From Nonomuraea deserti (GTDB lineage: Bacteria > Actinomycetota > Actinomycetes > Streptosporangiales > Streptosporangiaceae): a stretch of 40,838 nucleotides of DNA. Below are positions 7,543 to 16,100 of this stretch, one piece after another (position 1 is the stretch's first letter; the number at the start of each line of letters is the position of its first letter). The stretch is from contig NZ_SMKO01000079.1 in the NCBI RefSeq assembly GCF_004348685.1, positions 1 to 40,838 of the forward strand. Direction: 5' to 3'. Under the pieces are notes generated by a model that did no database searches, was not told where the DNA came from, and was given only the letters and a program-made list of their open reading frames with translations. The translations under genes were made by a program, and so were the position numbers.

Positions 7543-7762
7543 GGGCGAACGCTACCATGTTCTGTATTCCGAGATTCAAAATGGCCAGGAGCAGAACTGT
7601 TCATGGCCGCTGTCCCCGTGACCTCGCGCGGGTCGGCGCCTCCCAGCGCGCCCGGCACCGGACCGCCGGCATCCTCGACAAGATCACCATGCGCCGCTAC
7701 AGCAAGATCTATCTGAGCGGCATCGGCTTGTGGAACCCTGCGTATGGTCCTAGCGTTCCACC

Positions 7763-8605
7763 ATGGAGCTACTACGGTACGCGGCCTTCAGCGAGCGCGG
7801 CGACGGAGGCAACCCCGCGGGAGTCGTGTTGGACGCCGATGGGATCAGTTCTGAAGGAATGCTCGAAATTGCTGCGGAAGTTGGCTATTCAGAGACGGCC
7901 TTTGTCACGGAACGGACAGGCCGGACACTTTCAGTCCGATATTTCAGCCCAAAGATGGAAGTGCCCTTCTGCGGACACGCCACAATCGCAACAGCGGTGG
8001 CCTTCGCGGACGTTCACGGACCTGGAGACCTGCTACTGAGCACACAGGCCGGTCCGATCAAGGTGTCCACTTCGGTGAACCCTGCCGGATTCACCGACGC
8101 CACGCTCGTCAGCGTTCCGCCGCGCGTGGAGGCAATGGATGAGGTGCTCCTCGACGAGCTCCTGGCGATTCTGGGCTGGTCGCCAACCGACCTGGATCCT
8201 GGACTGCCACCACGCGTGGCCAACGCGGGCGCGTCCCACCCGATCATCGCTGCCGCCACTCGTGAGCGCCTGGCAGATCTGGTCTACGATTTCCCGGTCC
8301 TCGCCGAGTTGATGGCCCGAGCCAGGTGGACGACGATCGACCTCGTATGGCGGGAGAGTGCTGATGTGTTCCACGCCAGGAACCTCTTCCCACCCGGGGG
8401 CATAGTGGAGGATCCGGCGACGGGCGCGGCCGCGGCGGCATTCGGTGGCTACCTGCGCGCCCTCGCACTCATCGCGCTCCCCGCGACGGCGACTGTGTAT
8501 CAGGGCCACGACATGGGCCGCCCCAGCAGAATCACGCTGTCAATTCCTGAAGATCCGGCAAGTGGAATCTCGGTCACAGGGACGGCGCTAGCGCTGTCCC
8601 CGTGA
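7763..8605 (+). CDS. PhzF-family isomerase/epimerase-like protein
   Basis: 280 aa starting MELLRYAAFSERGDGGNPAG. PhzF hallmarks are present in order: GNPAGVVL (16-23), the catalytic Glu44 in GYSETAFV, FSPKMEVPFCGHATIATA (61-78) and, in the second half, VEDPATGAAAAAFGGYL. The fold is the two-lobed diaminopimelate-epimerase type. Phenazine PhzF isomerises trans-2,3-dihydro-3-hydroxyanthranilate, but most genomic homologues, including lone copies like this, have unknown substrates. No phenazine genes are nearby. It is a single-gene unit convergent with the Lrp gene; the 96-bp gap between them contains a weak CCGAGGC/GCCTCGG repeat (8611-8617, 8642-8648) that could form a terminator. Confidence 0.85.
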   Translation: MELLRYAAFSERGDGGNPAGVVLDADGISSEGMLEIAAEVGYSETAFVTERTGRTLSVRYFSPKMEVPFCGHATIATAVAFADVHGPGDLLLSTQAGPIKVSTSVNPAGFTDATLVSVPPRVEAMDEVLLDELLAILGWSPTDLDPGLPPRVANAGASHPIIAAATRERLADLVYDFPVLAELMARARWTTIDLVWRESADVFHARNLFPPGGIVEDPATGAAAAAFGGYLRALALIALPATATVYQGHDMGRPSRITLSIPEDPASGISVTGTALALSP

Positions 8606-8701
8606 CCTCGCCGAGGCTCTCCCTCCTCCGAAGACACTTTTGCCTCGGGGGAGGGGGACATGGTCAGCCGGACGACCCGGGCGCGACCTGCACGAAGACG
8701 C

Positions 8702-9199
8702 TCACGGATTCAGCACGCCGCGGCCTTCGCGTACCTCGAACACCAGTTGAGTCTCCGCCCGCTGCACCATCGGGTAGACGGTCACGTGTTCCAGGATGAG
8801 ATCCCGGAGTTTCTCCGGGCTCTCAACGGCGACGTGCAGGAGGAAGTCGTCGACGCCGCCCACGTGGAGAACCGTCAGCGCCCCCGGCACCGCGACCAGC
8901 TTGTCGTAGAGGTTGCGGACGTGCTCTCGGTTGTGGCTTCCCAGGCGGACCTTGATGATCGCGTGGATCGGGTGGCCGAGCGCGCCGAGGTTGAGCCGGG
9001 CGTTGACGCTCGCGATGACACCCGACTGCCTCAGCGCGCGCACCCGGTACGCGCATGTGGACTCGGCGACTCCCACGCGGGCGGCGAGTGCGGCGTTGGT
9101 CATGCGGCCGTCCTCCACGAGCGCGGCGAGGATGGCCAGGTCGGTACCGTCGAGAGAGCCCGGAGCGGCTTGCGATTTCTTCGACGACAGGTCGGGCAT
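8702..9199 (-). CDS. Lrp/AsnC-family transcriptional regulator
   Basis: 165 aa from ATG 9199 (MPDLSSKKSQAAPGSLDGTD). HTH: LDGTDLAILAALVEDGRMTN, AALAARVGVAESTCAYRVRA. The C-terminal RAM/AsnC ligand domain follows: HAIIKVRLGSHNREHVRNL, VAVPGALTVLHVGGVDDFL, LLHVAVESPEKLRDLI. Length and order are standard for the family, which assembles into octamers and senses amino acids. It is divergent from the PLP enzyme gene across 98 bp, so control of that gene, as in the MdeR/methionine-lyase type pairs, is the most economical role. The ligand is probably an amino acid but not identifiable. Confidence 0.85.
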   Translation of the reverse strand: MPDLSSKKSQAAPGSLDGTDLAILAALVEDGRMTNAALAARVGVAESTCAYRVRALRQSGVIASVNARLNLGALGHPIHAIIKVRLGSHNREHVRNLYDKLVAVPGALTVLHVGGVDDFLLHVAVESPEKLRDLILEHVTVYPMVQRAETQLVFEVREGRGVLNP

Positions 9200-9253
9200 G
9201 AGGGTTCCTTTTGTTGGTTGTGCATGGATCCTGGCGAACGGCGCCGACTTCCG

Positions 9254-9265
9254 CAATGAGCATTG
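9254..9265. promoter_or_regulatory. Candidate Lrp operator in the divergent gap
   Basis: CAATG-AG-CATTG is a perfect inverted repeat followed by an AT-rich AAATTCT stretch, sitting 33 bases before the PLP enzyme start and between the two divergent genes. Lrp-type sites are typically short palindromes with AT-rich centres. The assignment is by position and shape only. Confidence 0.4.
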
Positions 9266-9297
9266 AAATTCTCTGTGGATTCGCCCATCGTTGCGGC

Positions 9298-10509
9298 ATG
9301 ATCTCGTCTCGGCTGCAGCTCGACTCCATCGCCGTCCACGCCGGCCGCGAGGACCTCGCCCAACTCGGTGTCCACGCGCTTCCCCTTGATCTGTCCTCGA
9401 CCAACCCGCTGCCGGACATCGAGGCCGGCGGCCTCTCGTACGAGGCCATGGCCGGCGGGGGCACGCCGTACGCGGAGGGCGGAGCCGTCTACGGGCGGTT
9501 GTGGAACCCGACCGTGGCCCGGTTCGAGTCGGCGCTGGCACGGATGGAGCACACCGAGGCAGCCGTGGCGTTCTCATCGGGTATGGCGGCGACCACCGCG
9601 GCGATTCTCGCGACGACGCGGGAGACCGGCCACCGCCACATCGTGGCGGTCCGGCCGCTTTACGGCGGGACCGATCACCTCTTGGCTTCCGGCGTACTCG
9701 GTGTCGAGGCGACGTACTGTACGGCGGAGGGCGTCGCCGCGGCGCTCCGGCCGGACACGGCGCTGATCATCCTGGAGACACCGGCCAACCCGACACTCGA
9801 CCTGGTCGACATCCGCGCCGTGGCCGAGGCGGCCCGCGGCGTTCCCGTTCTCGTGGACAACACGTTCGCGACCCCGATCCTGCAGAACCCCGTCGATTTC
9901 GGCGCCTCGATGGTGCTGCACAGCGCGACCAAGTATCTCGGGGGGCACGGCGATGTCATCGCCGGCGTCATCGCCTGCGACCAGAAGCAGGCAGCCGCGC
10001 TGCGCCGGGTCCGCGCCATCACGGGTGCCCTTCTCCACCCGCTTGGCGCCTACCTCCTGCACCGGGGGCTGGCCACGCTCCCGATACGGGTCCGGGCCCA
10101 GCAGGCGAACGCCCAGCGCGTCGCCGCTTGGCTGAGCACCCATCCGAGCGTCTCCCGTGTGCACTACCCCGGGATCGCGGGGGATCCGCAGGGACTTCTT
10201 GACCGGCAGATGAGAGGCACCGGGGCGATGATCTCGATCGACCTCCGCGGAGGTCTGGAGCAGGCCAGGCACCTCACATCGACGGTCCGCCTGTTCACCC
10301 ACGCGGTGTCCCTCGGCGGTGTCGACTCGCTCATCCAGCATCCCGCGGCGCTGACGCACCGGCCCGTCGCCCCCGAGGCCCGGCCGCCCGCCGGCCTGGT
10401 CCGGCTCTCCATCGGGCTGGAGGACCACGAGGACCTGATGGCAGACCTCGACCAGGCCCTCGCCGCGCGCCGTCCGGCTGCGGCGCATGCGGGCGCGCCG
10501 CACCCGTAG
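9298..10509 (+). CDS. PLP-dependent trans-sulfuration-family enzyme (methionine gamma-lyase / cystathionine gamma-synthase type)
   Basis: 403 aa from ATG 9298 (MISSRLQLDSIAVHAGRED); an in-frame ATG at 9256 is possible but would consume the candidate operator. The Cys/Met-metabolism PLP fold is clear: YGRLWNPTVARFESALARME (65-84), SSGMAATTAAILA (93-105), the PLP-facing DNTFATPILQNP (187-198) and the Schiff-base Lys212 in SATKYLGGHGDV. C-terminal motifs MISIDLRGGLEQA and FTHAVSLGGVDSLIQHP (the usual SLG...SLI.HPA signature) are intact. The family cleaves or forms C-S bonds of Met, Cys, homocysteine or cystathionine. The paired Lrp regulator favours a catabolic gamma-lyase (methanethiol or H2S release) over biosynthesis, but this is inference. 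Cytoplasmic tetramer expected. Confidence 0.88.
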   Translation: MISSRLQLDSIAVHAGREDLAQLGVHALPLDLSSTNPLPDIEAGGLSYEAMAGGGTPYAEGGAVYGRLWNPTVARFESALARMEHTEAAVAFSSGMAATTAAILATTRETGHRHIVAVRPLYGGTDHLLASGVLGVEATYCTAEGVAAALRPDTALIILETPANPTLDLVDIRAVAEAARGVPVLVDNTFATPILQNPVDFGASMVLHSATKYLGGHGDVIAGVIACDQKQAAALRRVRAITGALLHPLGAYLLHRGLATLPIRVRAQQANAQRVAAWLSTHPSVSRVHYPGIAGDPQGLLDRQMRGTGAMISIDLRGGLEQARHLTSTVRLFTHAVSLGGVDSLIQHPAALTHRPVAPEARPPAGLVRLSIGLEDHEDLMADLDQALAARRPAAAHAGAPHP

Positions 10510-10596
10510 ACCACCGCGTGCCGCCCGAGGGGCCGCCGCGCCGGCCGTAGGCGGCCGAACGGATCGCCCTACCCAGCGACCCGTCACCAGCTCGCC

Positions 10597-10869
10597 CTAC
10601 GCGGGGCGAGATCCTGGCCTGAGTGAGTACGAGTGCGGTGAGGAGCCCGCCGCTCCATAAGCCTGGACATTCTTGTTGTAGCACGTATTCTCGTGATTCC
10701 CGGCGTCCACTGACGCATGAGACAACGCGGAGATCGACACGTTGGTGGACGTGACCCCGGTCGAGCCCGGGCCAGGCGGTGCGGCCGTGAGACAGCGACC
10801 GCTTACCGCTGCCACCACGGTCGCGATCCTTCCCCTCTCCTCCCGAATGCACCCGGCAGTGAAGGACAC
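10597..10869 (-). CDS. Doubtful hypothetical protein
   Basis: A minus-strand frame from GTG 10869 to TAG at 10597-10599 encodes 90 residues, including GSTGVTSTNVSISALSHAS and VDAGNHENTCYNKNVQAYG, which read like part of a small secreted, Asn/Ser-rich protein. There is no signal peptide at this start, and the frame continues upstream as low-quality Arg/Ser-rich sequence, so the N-terminus may be in another frame or lost. The start region collides with the better-supported small ORF on the other strand. The flank 10510-10596 shows nothing. Confidence 0.25.
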   Translation of the reverse strand: MSFTAGCIREERGRIATVVAAVSGRCLTAAPPGPGSTGVTSTNVSISALSHASVDAGNHENTCYNKNVQAYGAAGSSPHSYSLRPGSRPA

Positions 10870-10871
10870 GC

Positions 10872-11018
10872 ATGGATCTTCTTTCTGGCCCTGACGGCGG
10901 CTTCTACGGCTGGCCGCCAACCGGGAACTCGCCCCGCCGGCCGTGGGTGGCGTGGTTGCTGGACCGCTTCGAGCCGGCTGGGGACGCGAGCACCGACGGC
11001 TTTCCCGACCTGACCTGA
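10872..11018 (+). CDS. Small ORF, 48 aa, unknown
   Basis: ATG 10872 is preceded by GAAGGA at a good 5-base spacing, the best ribosome site in this stretch. The product begins MDLLSGPDGGFYGWPPTGNS, then RRPWVAWLLDRFEPAGDAS, ending DGFPDLT before TGA 11018. It is acidic at the end and unusually rich in Trp and Pro for a small protein, with no membrane segment. I recognise no family. It converges on the helicase gene and may be a small independent gene or the start of a lost larger one. Confidence 0.45.
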   Translation: MDLLSGPDGGFYGWPPTGNSPRRPWVAWLLDRFEPAGDASTDGFPDLT

Positions 11019-11088
11019 TCGATCTTTTCAGTGCTGTTGGCCTGGTCGGTGCGGGTGTCTTCACACAAGTGGTGCTGTCGCAGCCGGC

Positions 11089-14000
11089 TCAGCCGGCGGT
11101 GGCCTTGGCGTAGTGGAACACCTCAGGTGGTAGCGCATGGTCCAGTTGCCAGACGAAGCGGATGGGCCGCTCGCCTTCATGGCTCACGTACCGCATCGGA
11201 CCCGCGTACGTGTAGGGCGGAGCGCCGAGCCCTTCGTCGCGCCTGGACTGCCTGATGAGCAGATGGACGGTGGACTCGCCCGTCAGGTAGCGGCGGGCGG
11301 TGGCGGTCGAGGTGCGCAGGGTGCTCTGCGACTCCCACTGGAACAGGTTCTCGCTGATCGCGCGGTCGTGGTAGAGCGTGGTGGGGGAGTAGTGGTCCTC
11401 TGATTTGTCGATGGTGACGAAGAAGAGGTCCGCTCGGTGTTCCTGCACGTACTTGACGCCTTCCCGCATGTGTGCGGGCCGGTCGATGCCGAAGGCGGCC
11501 AGTACCTCGTTCTTGCTGTAGCGGGCGTGCACGTGCAGGGGCACGACGGGGTCCAGCGGCGGGGCCACGTGGCGCAGTCCCGAGCGGAGCACGTTCGCCA
11601 GCTCTCCCAGCTCCGCCGCGCGGGCGCCGGCGAGGCGGGCGAGCCGGGCCTCCATCCCGGAGCCGGGCTCGGTGCCGCCCCACAACATGGCGTCCAGCAT
11701 GGCCAGCAGGCGTAGCTCGCGCGGGGAGCGGGGCGCCCGCCCGGAGAGCACGTCGGTCACGAAGGTGAGCCGCTCGACGTCGTCGATGTGCAGCATCCGG
11801 CCGAAGGCCCGGCCGAGCCCTTCGTCGGCCGGCGTGGCGGCGTCGAGGCCGGCGGTGTGGCGGAGTGAGGCCCAGCCCTGGCGGCTGCGACGGTAGAGGT
11901 CCTCGACGTCCAGGCCGGTTTCCCGAAGGAAGGTGGACAGGTCGACGTCGCCGAGGTCGCGCAGCTCACGTGCCAGGTCCCGCCAGTTCAGGCTGAGCGC
12001 TTGGCGGACGTTGTCGAGGACGAGCCGGCGTACGTCGCGGTCCAGGTAGATGACACAGCCGGCGGGCAGTGTCGGGAAGCCCTGCTCGATCTCCCGCGCG
12101 ATGCCGGTACGGCCGGCGCCGGTGAGCGCCCGGTAGCGGCGGTCGAAGCGGAACTGCTTGTGCTGGTGGCCGACGAAGTCGAGCACGGTCAGGCACGGCT
12201 TGTCGTCGGCCAGCCGCAACCCGCGCCCGAGCTGCTGCAGGAAGACGGTGGCGCTGTCGGTGGGCCGCAGGAACAGCACGGTGTCGATCTCCGGGACGTC
12301 GACGCCCTCGTTGAAGAGGTCGACGGTGAACACGGCGTTGATCTTTCGGTCTCGCAGGTGGCGTAGTGCCTGGTCGCGCTCGTCACGCGGGCTGTGCGCG
12401 GTGACGGCGACGGAGGGGAGCCCGGCCCGGGTGAAGCGGTCGGCCATGAAGCGGGCGTGGTCGATGCTCACGCAGAAGCCGAGGGCCCGCAGCCGTCCGA
12501 CGTCGCCGATCTTGCGTTGCAGGGTCTCCAGGACCACGGCGGCGCGGCGGTCGTTGCCGGTGTAGACGTTCGAGAGCTGGCCGATGTCATAGCCCTGACC
12601 CCGGCGCCAGCCGATCTGGCGCAGGTCGGTGCCGTCGTGCACGCCGAAATACTGGAACGGGGCCAGCAGCCCCCGCTCCAGCGCCTCCCACAGGCGCAAC
12701 TCGGCGGCGATCCGGCCGTCGAACCAGTGCTTGATGTCCTGCCCGTCGGCGCGTTCCGGTGTCGCGGTCAGGCCGAGGAGCACCTTGGGCCGCACTCCGG
12801 TGAGCAGGCTCCGGTAGGTGGCGGCCTCGGCGTGGTGGAACTCGTCCACGATCACCATGTCGAACCGGTCCGGCTCCGGCAGCGGGTTGGCCTGCAAGGT
12901 CTGGATCGAGGCGAACACGTGCCGCCACTGCTCGGGCCGGGCACCGTCCACGTACAGCTCGCCGAACGTCTCGTCCCGCATCACCTGCCGGAACGTCAGC
13001 AGGCTCTGCCGCAAAATCTCCTTGCGGTGGGCGACGAACAGCACCGACTCCGCCTGCCCGGCCGCTCGCAGCCGCCGGTAGTCGAGCGCGGCGACGACGG
13101 TCTTGCCGGTGCCGGTGGCCATCACGACCAGGTTGTGCCACCGATGGTGGATCTGCCGTTCGGCGGCGAGCTCGTCGAGGATCTCGCGCTGGTAGGAGTA
13201 CGGGCGGACGTCCACGTGGGCGAAGTCGAGCACGACCGGCCGGCCGCCGGTCCGCTCGGCGGACAGGGCGCGGTCGAGCCGCTCGGCGTCATGCGCCGGG
13301 TCGTAGGGTTCGAACGACGGATCGCCCCAGTAGTCGTCGAACGTGGCGGAGAACGTGTCGATCAGGTGCGGCTGCTCCGCCTGGGCGAGCCGGACGTTCC
13401 ACTCCAGGCCGTGGCTGAGAGCGGTGCGCGACAGGTTGGACGAGCCCACGTAGGCGGTGGACAGCCCGTTGTCCCGGCGGAACAGCCACGCCTTCGCGTG
13501 GAGCCTGGTCATCCGGGTGTCGTAGGAGACGCGGATCTCGGCGCCCATGGCCGCCAGCCGGTCCAAAGCGAGGCGGTCGGTGGCACCGATGTAGGTGGTG
13601 GTCACCACTCTCAGCCGGCCGCCGCGCTGTATGAACTCCTCGATCGCCTCCGCCAGCACCCGCACGCCGTTCCACTTCACGAACGCGCACAGCAGGTCGA
13701 CGTGGCCGGCGGAGGCCAGCTCGCGCTTGAGCTCATGGCCGATCTCCGGCTGTCCGCGGCCGTTGACCAGCAACGCGCTTCCGGTGAGGGGGATCACCGG
13801 CCGCGCGGGGAAGTGCACGCGCCCGCCCGCGTCCCGGCCCCTGGCGATGCCCAGCAACTCATCTGCGGCCTCAACGAGTTCCCCGGGCGCGGCGGCCTCG
13901 GGCACCAGCTCACCGAGCAGGTCGGCGACCCGGTTGACGATTTCCACCTGCCGGGCCAGCCGTACCGTGTCGTTCTCACCCCGCACAGAGCGCAGCGCCC

Positions 14001-14160
14001 GGCGAGTGAGCGCGGCCAGGTGCCGGGCCAGTGTCTCGTGGGAGTCGGCGAGATCCAACGATCGCCGGTCGATCAGGTCGCGATCGGACACCGCACGCAG
14101 CAGGGCGTCCACCTCGCGAGTGATCAGATGCTGGTAGACACCCGGCTGAAGATCGCTCAC
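11089..14160 (-). CDS. PLD-like / superfamily 2 helicase / DUF3427 protein
   Basis: 1023 aa from MSDLQPGVYQHLITREVDAL. Order of domains: a helical N-terminus (1-120); a phospholipase-D-like domain (about 130-290) with one HxK motif LHAKAWLF (H221, K223) and GSSNLS; an SF2 helicase core with Walker A ATGTGKT (348-354), DEFHH (439-443), TATPER (465-470), then NEGVDVPEIDTVLFLRPT and the arginine-finger motif QQLGRGLRL; a C-terminal DUF3427 region (about 760-1020) that includes HVHARYSKNEVLAAFGI. The architecture matches stand-alone helicase-nuclease-like proteins found in bacterial accessory regions, often suspected of phage or plasmid defence or DNA repair. A single HxK suggests dimerisation to complete a PLD active site, or a non-catalytic PLD fold. 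It stands alone, with no methyltransferase or partner gene beside it. Confidence 0.88.
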   Translation of the reverse strand: MSDLQPGVYQHLITREVDALLRAVSDRDLIDRRSLDLADSHETLARHLAALTRRALRSVRGENDTVRLARQVEIVNRVADLLGELVPEAAAPGELVEAADELLGIARGRDAGGRVHFPARPVIPLTGSALLVNGRGQPEIGHELKRELASAGHVDLLCAFVKWNGVRVLAEAIEEFIQRGGRLRVVTTTYIGATDRLALDRLAAMGAEIRVSYDTRMTRLHAKAWLFRRDNGLSTAYVGSSNLSRTALSHGLEWNVRLAQAEQPHLIDTFSATFDDYWGDPSFEPYDPAHDAERLDRALSAERTGGRPVVLDFAHVDVRPYSYQREILDELAAERQIHHRWHNLVVMATGTGKTVVAALDYRRLRAAGQAESVLFVAHRKEILRQSLLTFRQVMRDETFGELYVDGARPEQWRHVFASIQTLQANPLPEPDRFDMVIVDEFHHAEAATYRSLLTGVRPKVLLGLTATPERADGQDIKHWFDGRIAAELRLWEALERGLLAPFQYFGVHDGTDLRQIGWRRGQGYDIGQLSNVYTGNDRRAAVVLETLQRKIGDVGRLRALGFCVSIDHARFMADRFTRAGLPSVAVTAHSPRDERDQALRHLRDRKINAVFTVDLFNEGVDVPEIDTVLFLRPTDSATVFLQQLGRGLRLADDKPCLTVLDFVGHQHKQFRFDRRYRALTGAGRTGIAREIEQGFPTLPAGCVIYLDRDVRRLVLDNVRQALSLNWRDLARELRDLGDVDLSTFLRETGLDVEDLYRRSRQGWASLRHTAGLDAATPADEGLGRAFGRMLHIDDVERLTFVTDVLSGRAPRSPRELRLLAMLDAMLWGGTEPGSGMEARLARLAGARAAELGELANVLRSGLRHVAPPLDPVVPLHVHARYSKNEVLAAFGIDRPAHMREGVKYVQEHRADLFFVTIDKSEDHYSPTTLYHDRAISENLFQWESQSTLRTSTATARRYLTGESTVHLLIRQSRRDEGLGAPPYTYAGPMRYVSHEGERPIRFVWQLDHALPPEVFHYAKATAG

Positions 14161-14614
14161 CTCGGCGACTATAGGGCGCGGCCGGCCACCGCGAAATACC
14201 TCATGCCGAGGTCGAAAGATCGCCCTGCTTCGGCAGAGACTTTCTGGTGGGTGGTGGTGCTACCGGACCTCGTGGCAGCTGCCCGGACCGGACCTGCTCC
14301 GGCGAGCCGCGACGAGCGTACGAAGAGCAAGATTAACGCTTCGTCACGGCTTCACCTCCCGTTATTCTGGGAGCGCGAAAAAGGGCTCATTGCATAGGTC
14401 CTGGCGGGATGGAAACGCGGAGGAAACAGGCACCGCGTTGAATCTCTTGTGGACGCAGTGTTAAAAAAGCGTGGAGTCTGTGCATACGTCTGATGTGCCG
14501 ATGTCGAGTAGCGTGGCGAGTGAAGCCGAGCGAATAGTGCTTTGGTCCGATCACGACTTGAGGCATCGGTACGGACAGGTGCTGTGGCGAATCAACCGAA
14601 TTGGAGCATCACAC
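14161..14614. other. Intergenic region, no gene seen
   Basis: This 454-bp stretch between the helicase start and the I36 protein holds a locally AT-richer segment around 14330-14470 and a possible promoter at 14438-14466. The frame of the I36 gene stays open upstream to about 14471, but the extra residues lack protein character and a ribosome site. No RNA gene or repeat is apparent. Confidence 0.5.
14438..14466 (+). promoter_or_regulatory. Possible promoter for the I36 protein gene
   Basis: TTGAAT (14438-14443), a 17-base spacer, then TTAAAA (14461-14466), in one of the few AT-rich patches here and 149 bases before the GTG start. The -35 is good and the -10 is weak. Confidence 0.3.
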
Positions 14615-14983
14615 GTGAAGCGTAAAACCACTCTCACCGTAGGCGCCGTATTGCTGAGCGCCGCTGCCCTGTTCGGTACGAGCGCCACTGCTCAGGCCAG
14701 CTCGGCCGCCACGCCATGTGGCACGTTCTGCCTGTTCCAGCATGACGAACACAACTTCTGGGGCGGGAAGTACATGCTGTTCTGGCCGGACGGCACCTGT
14801 CAGAATGTGGAAGGCCCCATGAACAACAGCGCGAGCTCGATGATCAATGACACGGGCCGCTCCGTAAGGCTGTATAACAGCGCCAATTGCGCGGGCGCGG
14901 TGGGCTACACCGCCAAGCCCAACAGCGAGGACGAAGACTTCAGCAATAACGGCTTCGACAATAAGGCGAGCTCCCTCAGGTAG
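14615..14983 (+). CDS. Secreted peptidase inhibitor family I36-like protein
   Basis: 122 aa from GTG 14615, with GGAG about 8 bases upstream. A clear Sec signal peptide comes first: a basic start (VKRKTTLTV), a hydrophobic run GAVLLSAAALFGTSA and cleavage near AQASSA. The mature part CGTFCLFQHDEHNFWGGKYM, FWPDGTCQNVEGPMNNSASS, SVRLYNSANCAGAVGYTA is the compact beta-gamma-crystallin-like fold of Streptomyces metalloproteinase-inhibitor-type proteins (I36), with four cysteines in positions fit for two disulfides. It is expected outside the cell, inhibiting proteases or simply as a stable secreted protein. A strong terminator follows directly, so it is a one-gene unit. Confidence 0.8.
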   Translation: MKRKTTLTVGAVLLSAAALFGTSATAQASSAATPCGTFCLFQHDEHNFWGGKYMLFWPDGTCQNVEGPMNNSASSMINDTGRSVRLYNSANCAGAVGYTAKPNSEDEDFSNNGFDNKASSLR

Positions 14984-14995
14984 TCGCACGGGTAG

Positions 14996-15038
14996 GGGCG
15001 GAGTGCGCATCCGGCGCCATCGTCGCCGCACTCCGCCC
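14996..15038 (+). terminator. 12-bp hairpin terminator
   Basis: Left arm GGGCGGAGTGCG (14996-15007), right arm CGCACTCCGCCC (15027-15038), with a 19-base loop, beginning 13 bases after the I36 stop codon. No T-run follows, which is normal for actinomycete terminators. The lipoprotein gene starts 20 bases later. Confidence 0.75.
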
Positions 15039-15058
15039 ATGTCTGACAGGAGCTCAAC

Positions 15059-15995
15059 GTGTCTGTTCGGCCGGCGAGCGCGGTGCTGGCACTCGTCGTC
15101 GCAGCCGGTGGCTGCTCGGCGGTCACGGCGGAATCCCCCTCTCAGCCGGGCGAGACGACAGCGTCCGCTGTGCATGTTCCGCTGCCAGGTGAAGAGGCTC
15201 AGCAACTCGTCGTCCCCTTCGACGGCCTACAATTTCTCCCCGGCCGAGATCATGACGATCGAGGCAGCGGAGGATCTCCTCATCCGTGACTGCATGCGCG
15301 GCCAGGGGATGGAGTGGAACGTCGTGCCCCTCCCGGCCGGGGAGGACATCGAACCGCAGAACCGCCGCCGTTACGGCGTCGTCGAACCGGAGATCGGCCG
15401 CCTTTTCGGCTACCACACGCCCTCCGACCGGCCATCGGTGGCGCAGTACAACGCGGCACGGGACGACCGAATGAAGCAACTGTCGCCTGCGGCGCGACGG
15501 GCGGCCTATGGTGACCCCGCCGAGGATGCGGACGGCTGCTCGCAGAGAGCCCGTGAAATCCTCTCGAAGGACACCCAGAATATCGACGCGTCCTTGTTCA
15601 ACTCCCTCATCGGCCAGACGTTCGACGAATCTCGGCGCGACGGAGATGTCGGAGTGGCATTTCACGCATGGAGCGCATGCATGAGGGAGAAAGGGTTTCA
15701 TTACCCGGACCCGCTCGCGGCCGTCACCGACGAGCGGTGGATGAGCGCCGGGAGTCCTTCCCGTCTGGAAATCATGGCGGCGGAGACAGACGTGTGGTGC
15801 AAAGAGAAGACCGATCTCGTCCCGATCTGGGCCGCGGCGGAGAAACGCATTCAGCAAGACGCCATTCGCGCGCACGCGGCGTACTTCCGGGCACTCGCGA
15901 TCAACAAGGACCAGCAACTCGAGGCCTCCCGCCGAGTCCTTGCCCGCGCCACTCAACTCGAGGATGGCGCCGGCATCGGTGGTCAGCACGAGTGA
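15059..15995 (+). pseudogene. Lipoprotein-type hypothetical protein broken by one frameshift
   Basis: GTG 15059 follows AGGAG at good spacing and starts VSVRPASAVLALVVAAGGCS, a lipoprotein signal with lipobox-like AAGGC. The frame stays good through PLPGEEAQQLVVPFD and then dies. A second frame takes over at AYNFSPAEIMTIEAAEDLL and runs to TGA 15995, with IRDCMRGQGMEWNVVPLP, NRRRYGVVEPEIGRLFGYHT, FHAWSACMREKGFHYPDPL and WCKEKTDLVPIWAAAEKRI. Removing a single G at GACGGCC (15224/15225) would restore PFDAYNFSPAE in one frame of about 311 aa. The family (actinomycete membrane-anchored proteins with conserved CM and W/C positions) has no known function. This is either a recent pseudogene or a sequencing error. 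Confidence 0.75.
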
Positions 15996-16100
15996 GAGCC
16001 GCCACCGGTGCACACGTCCACTTGCCGGCCGTCGAGTCCGCCGAGCAGCGCGACGACGTCCTGCGCCGTCATGACGTGCTGGCCCACGGCGGACGAAGGT

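Noticed and set aside
7763..8605. Part of a phenazine biosynthesis cluster because of the PhzF homologue
   Set aside because: No other phenazine gene is nearby, and lone PhzF-like genes are widespread with unrelated or unknown roles.
9200..9297. A SAM or other riboswitch in front of the trans-sulfuration enzyme gene
   Set aside because: The 98-bp divergent gap is too short and lacks the expected stems; an Lrp site explains it better.
12394..14397. A 667-codon open frame on the plus strand opposite the helicase gene
   Set aside because: It is Gly/Arg/Val/His-rich antisense sequence produced by high GC bias. The minus strand carries intact helicase motifs.
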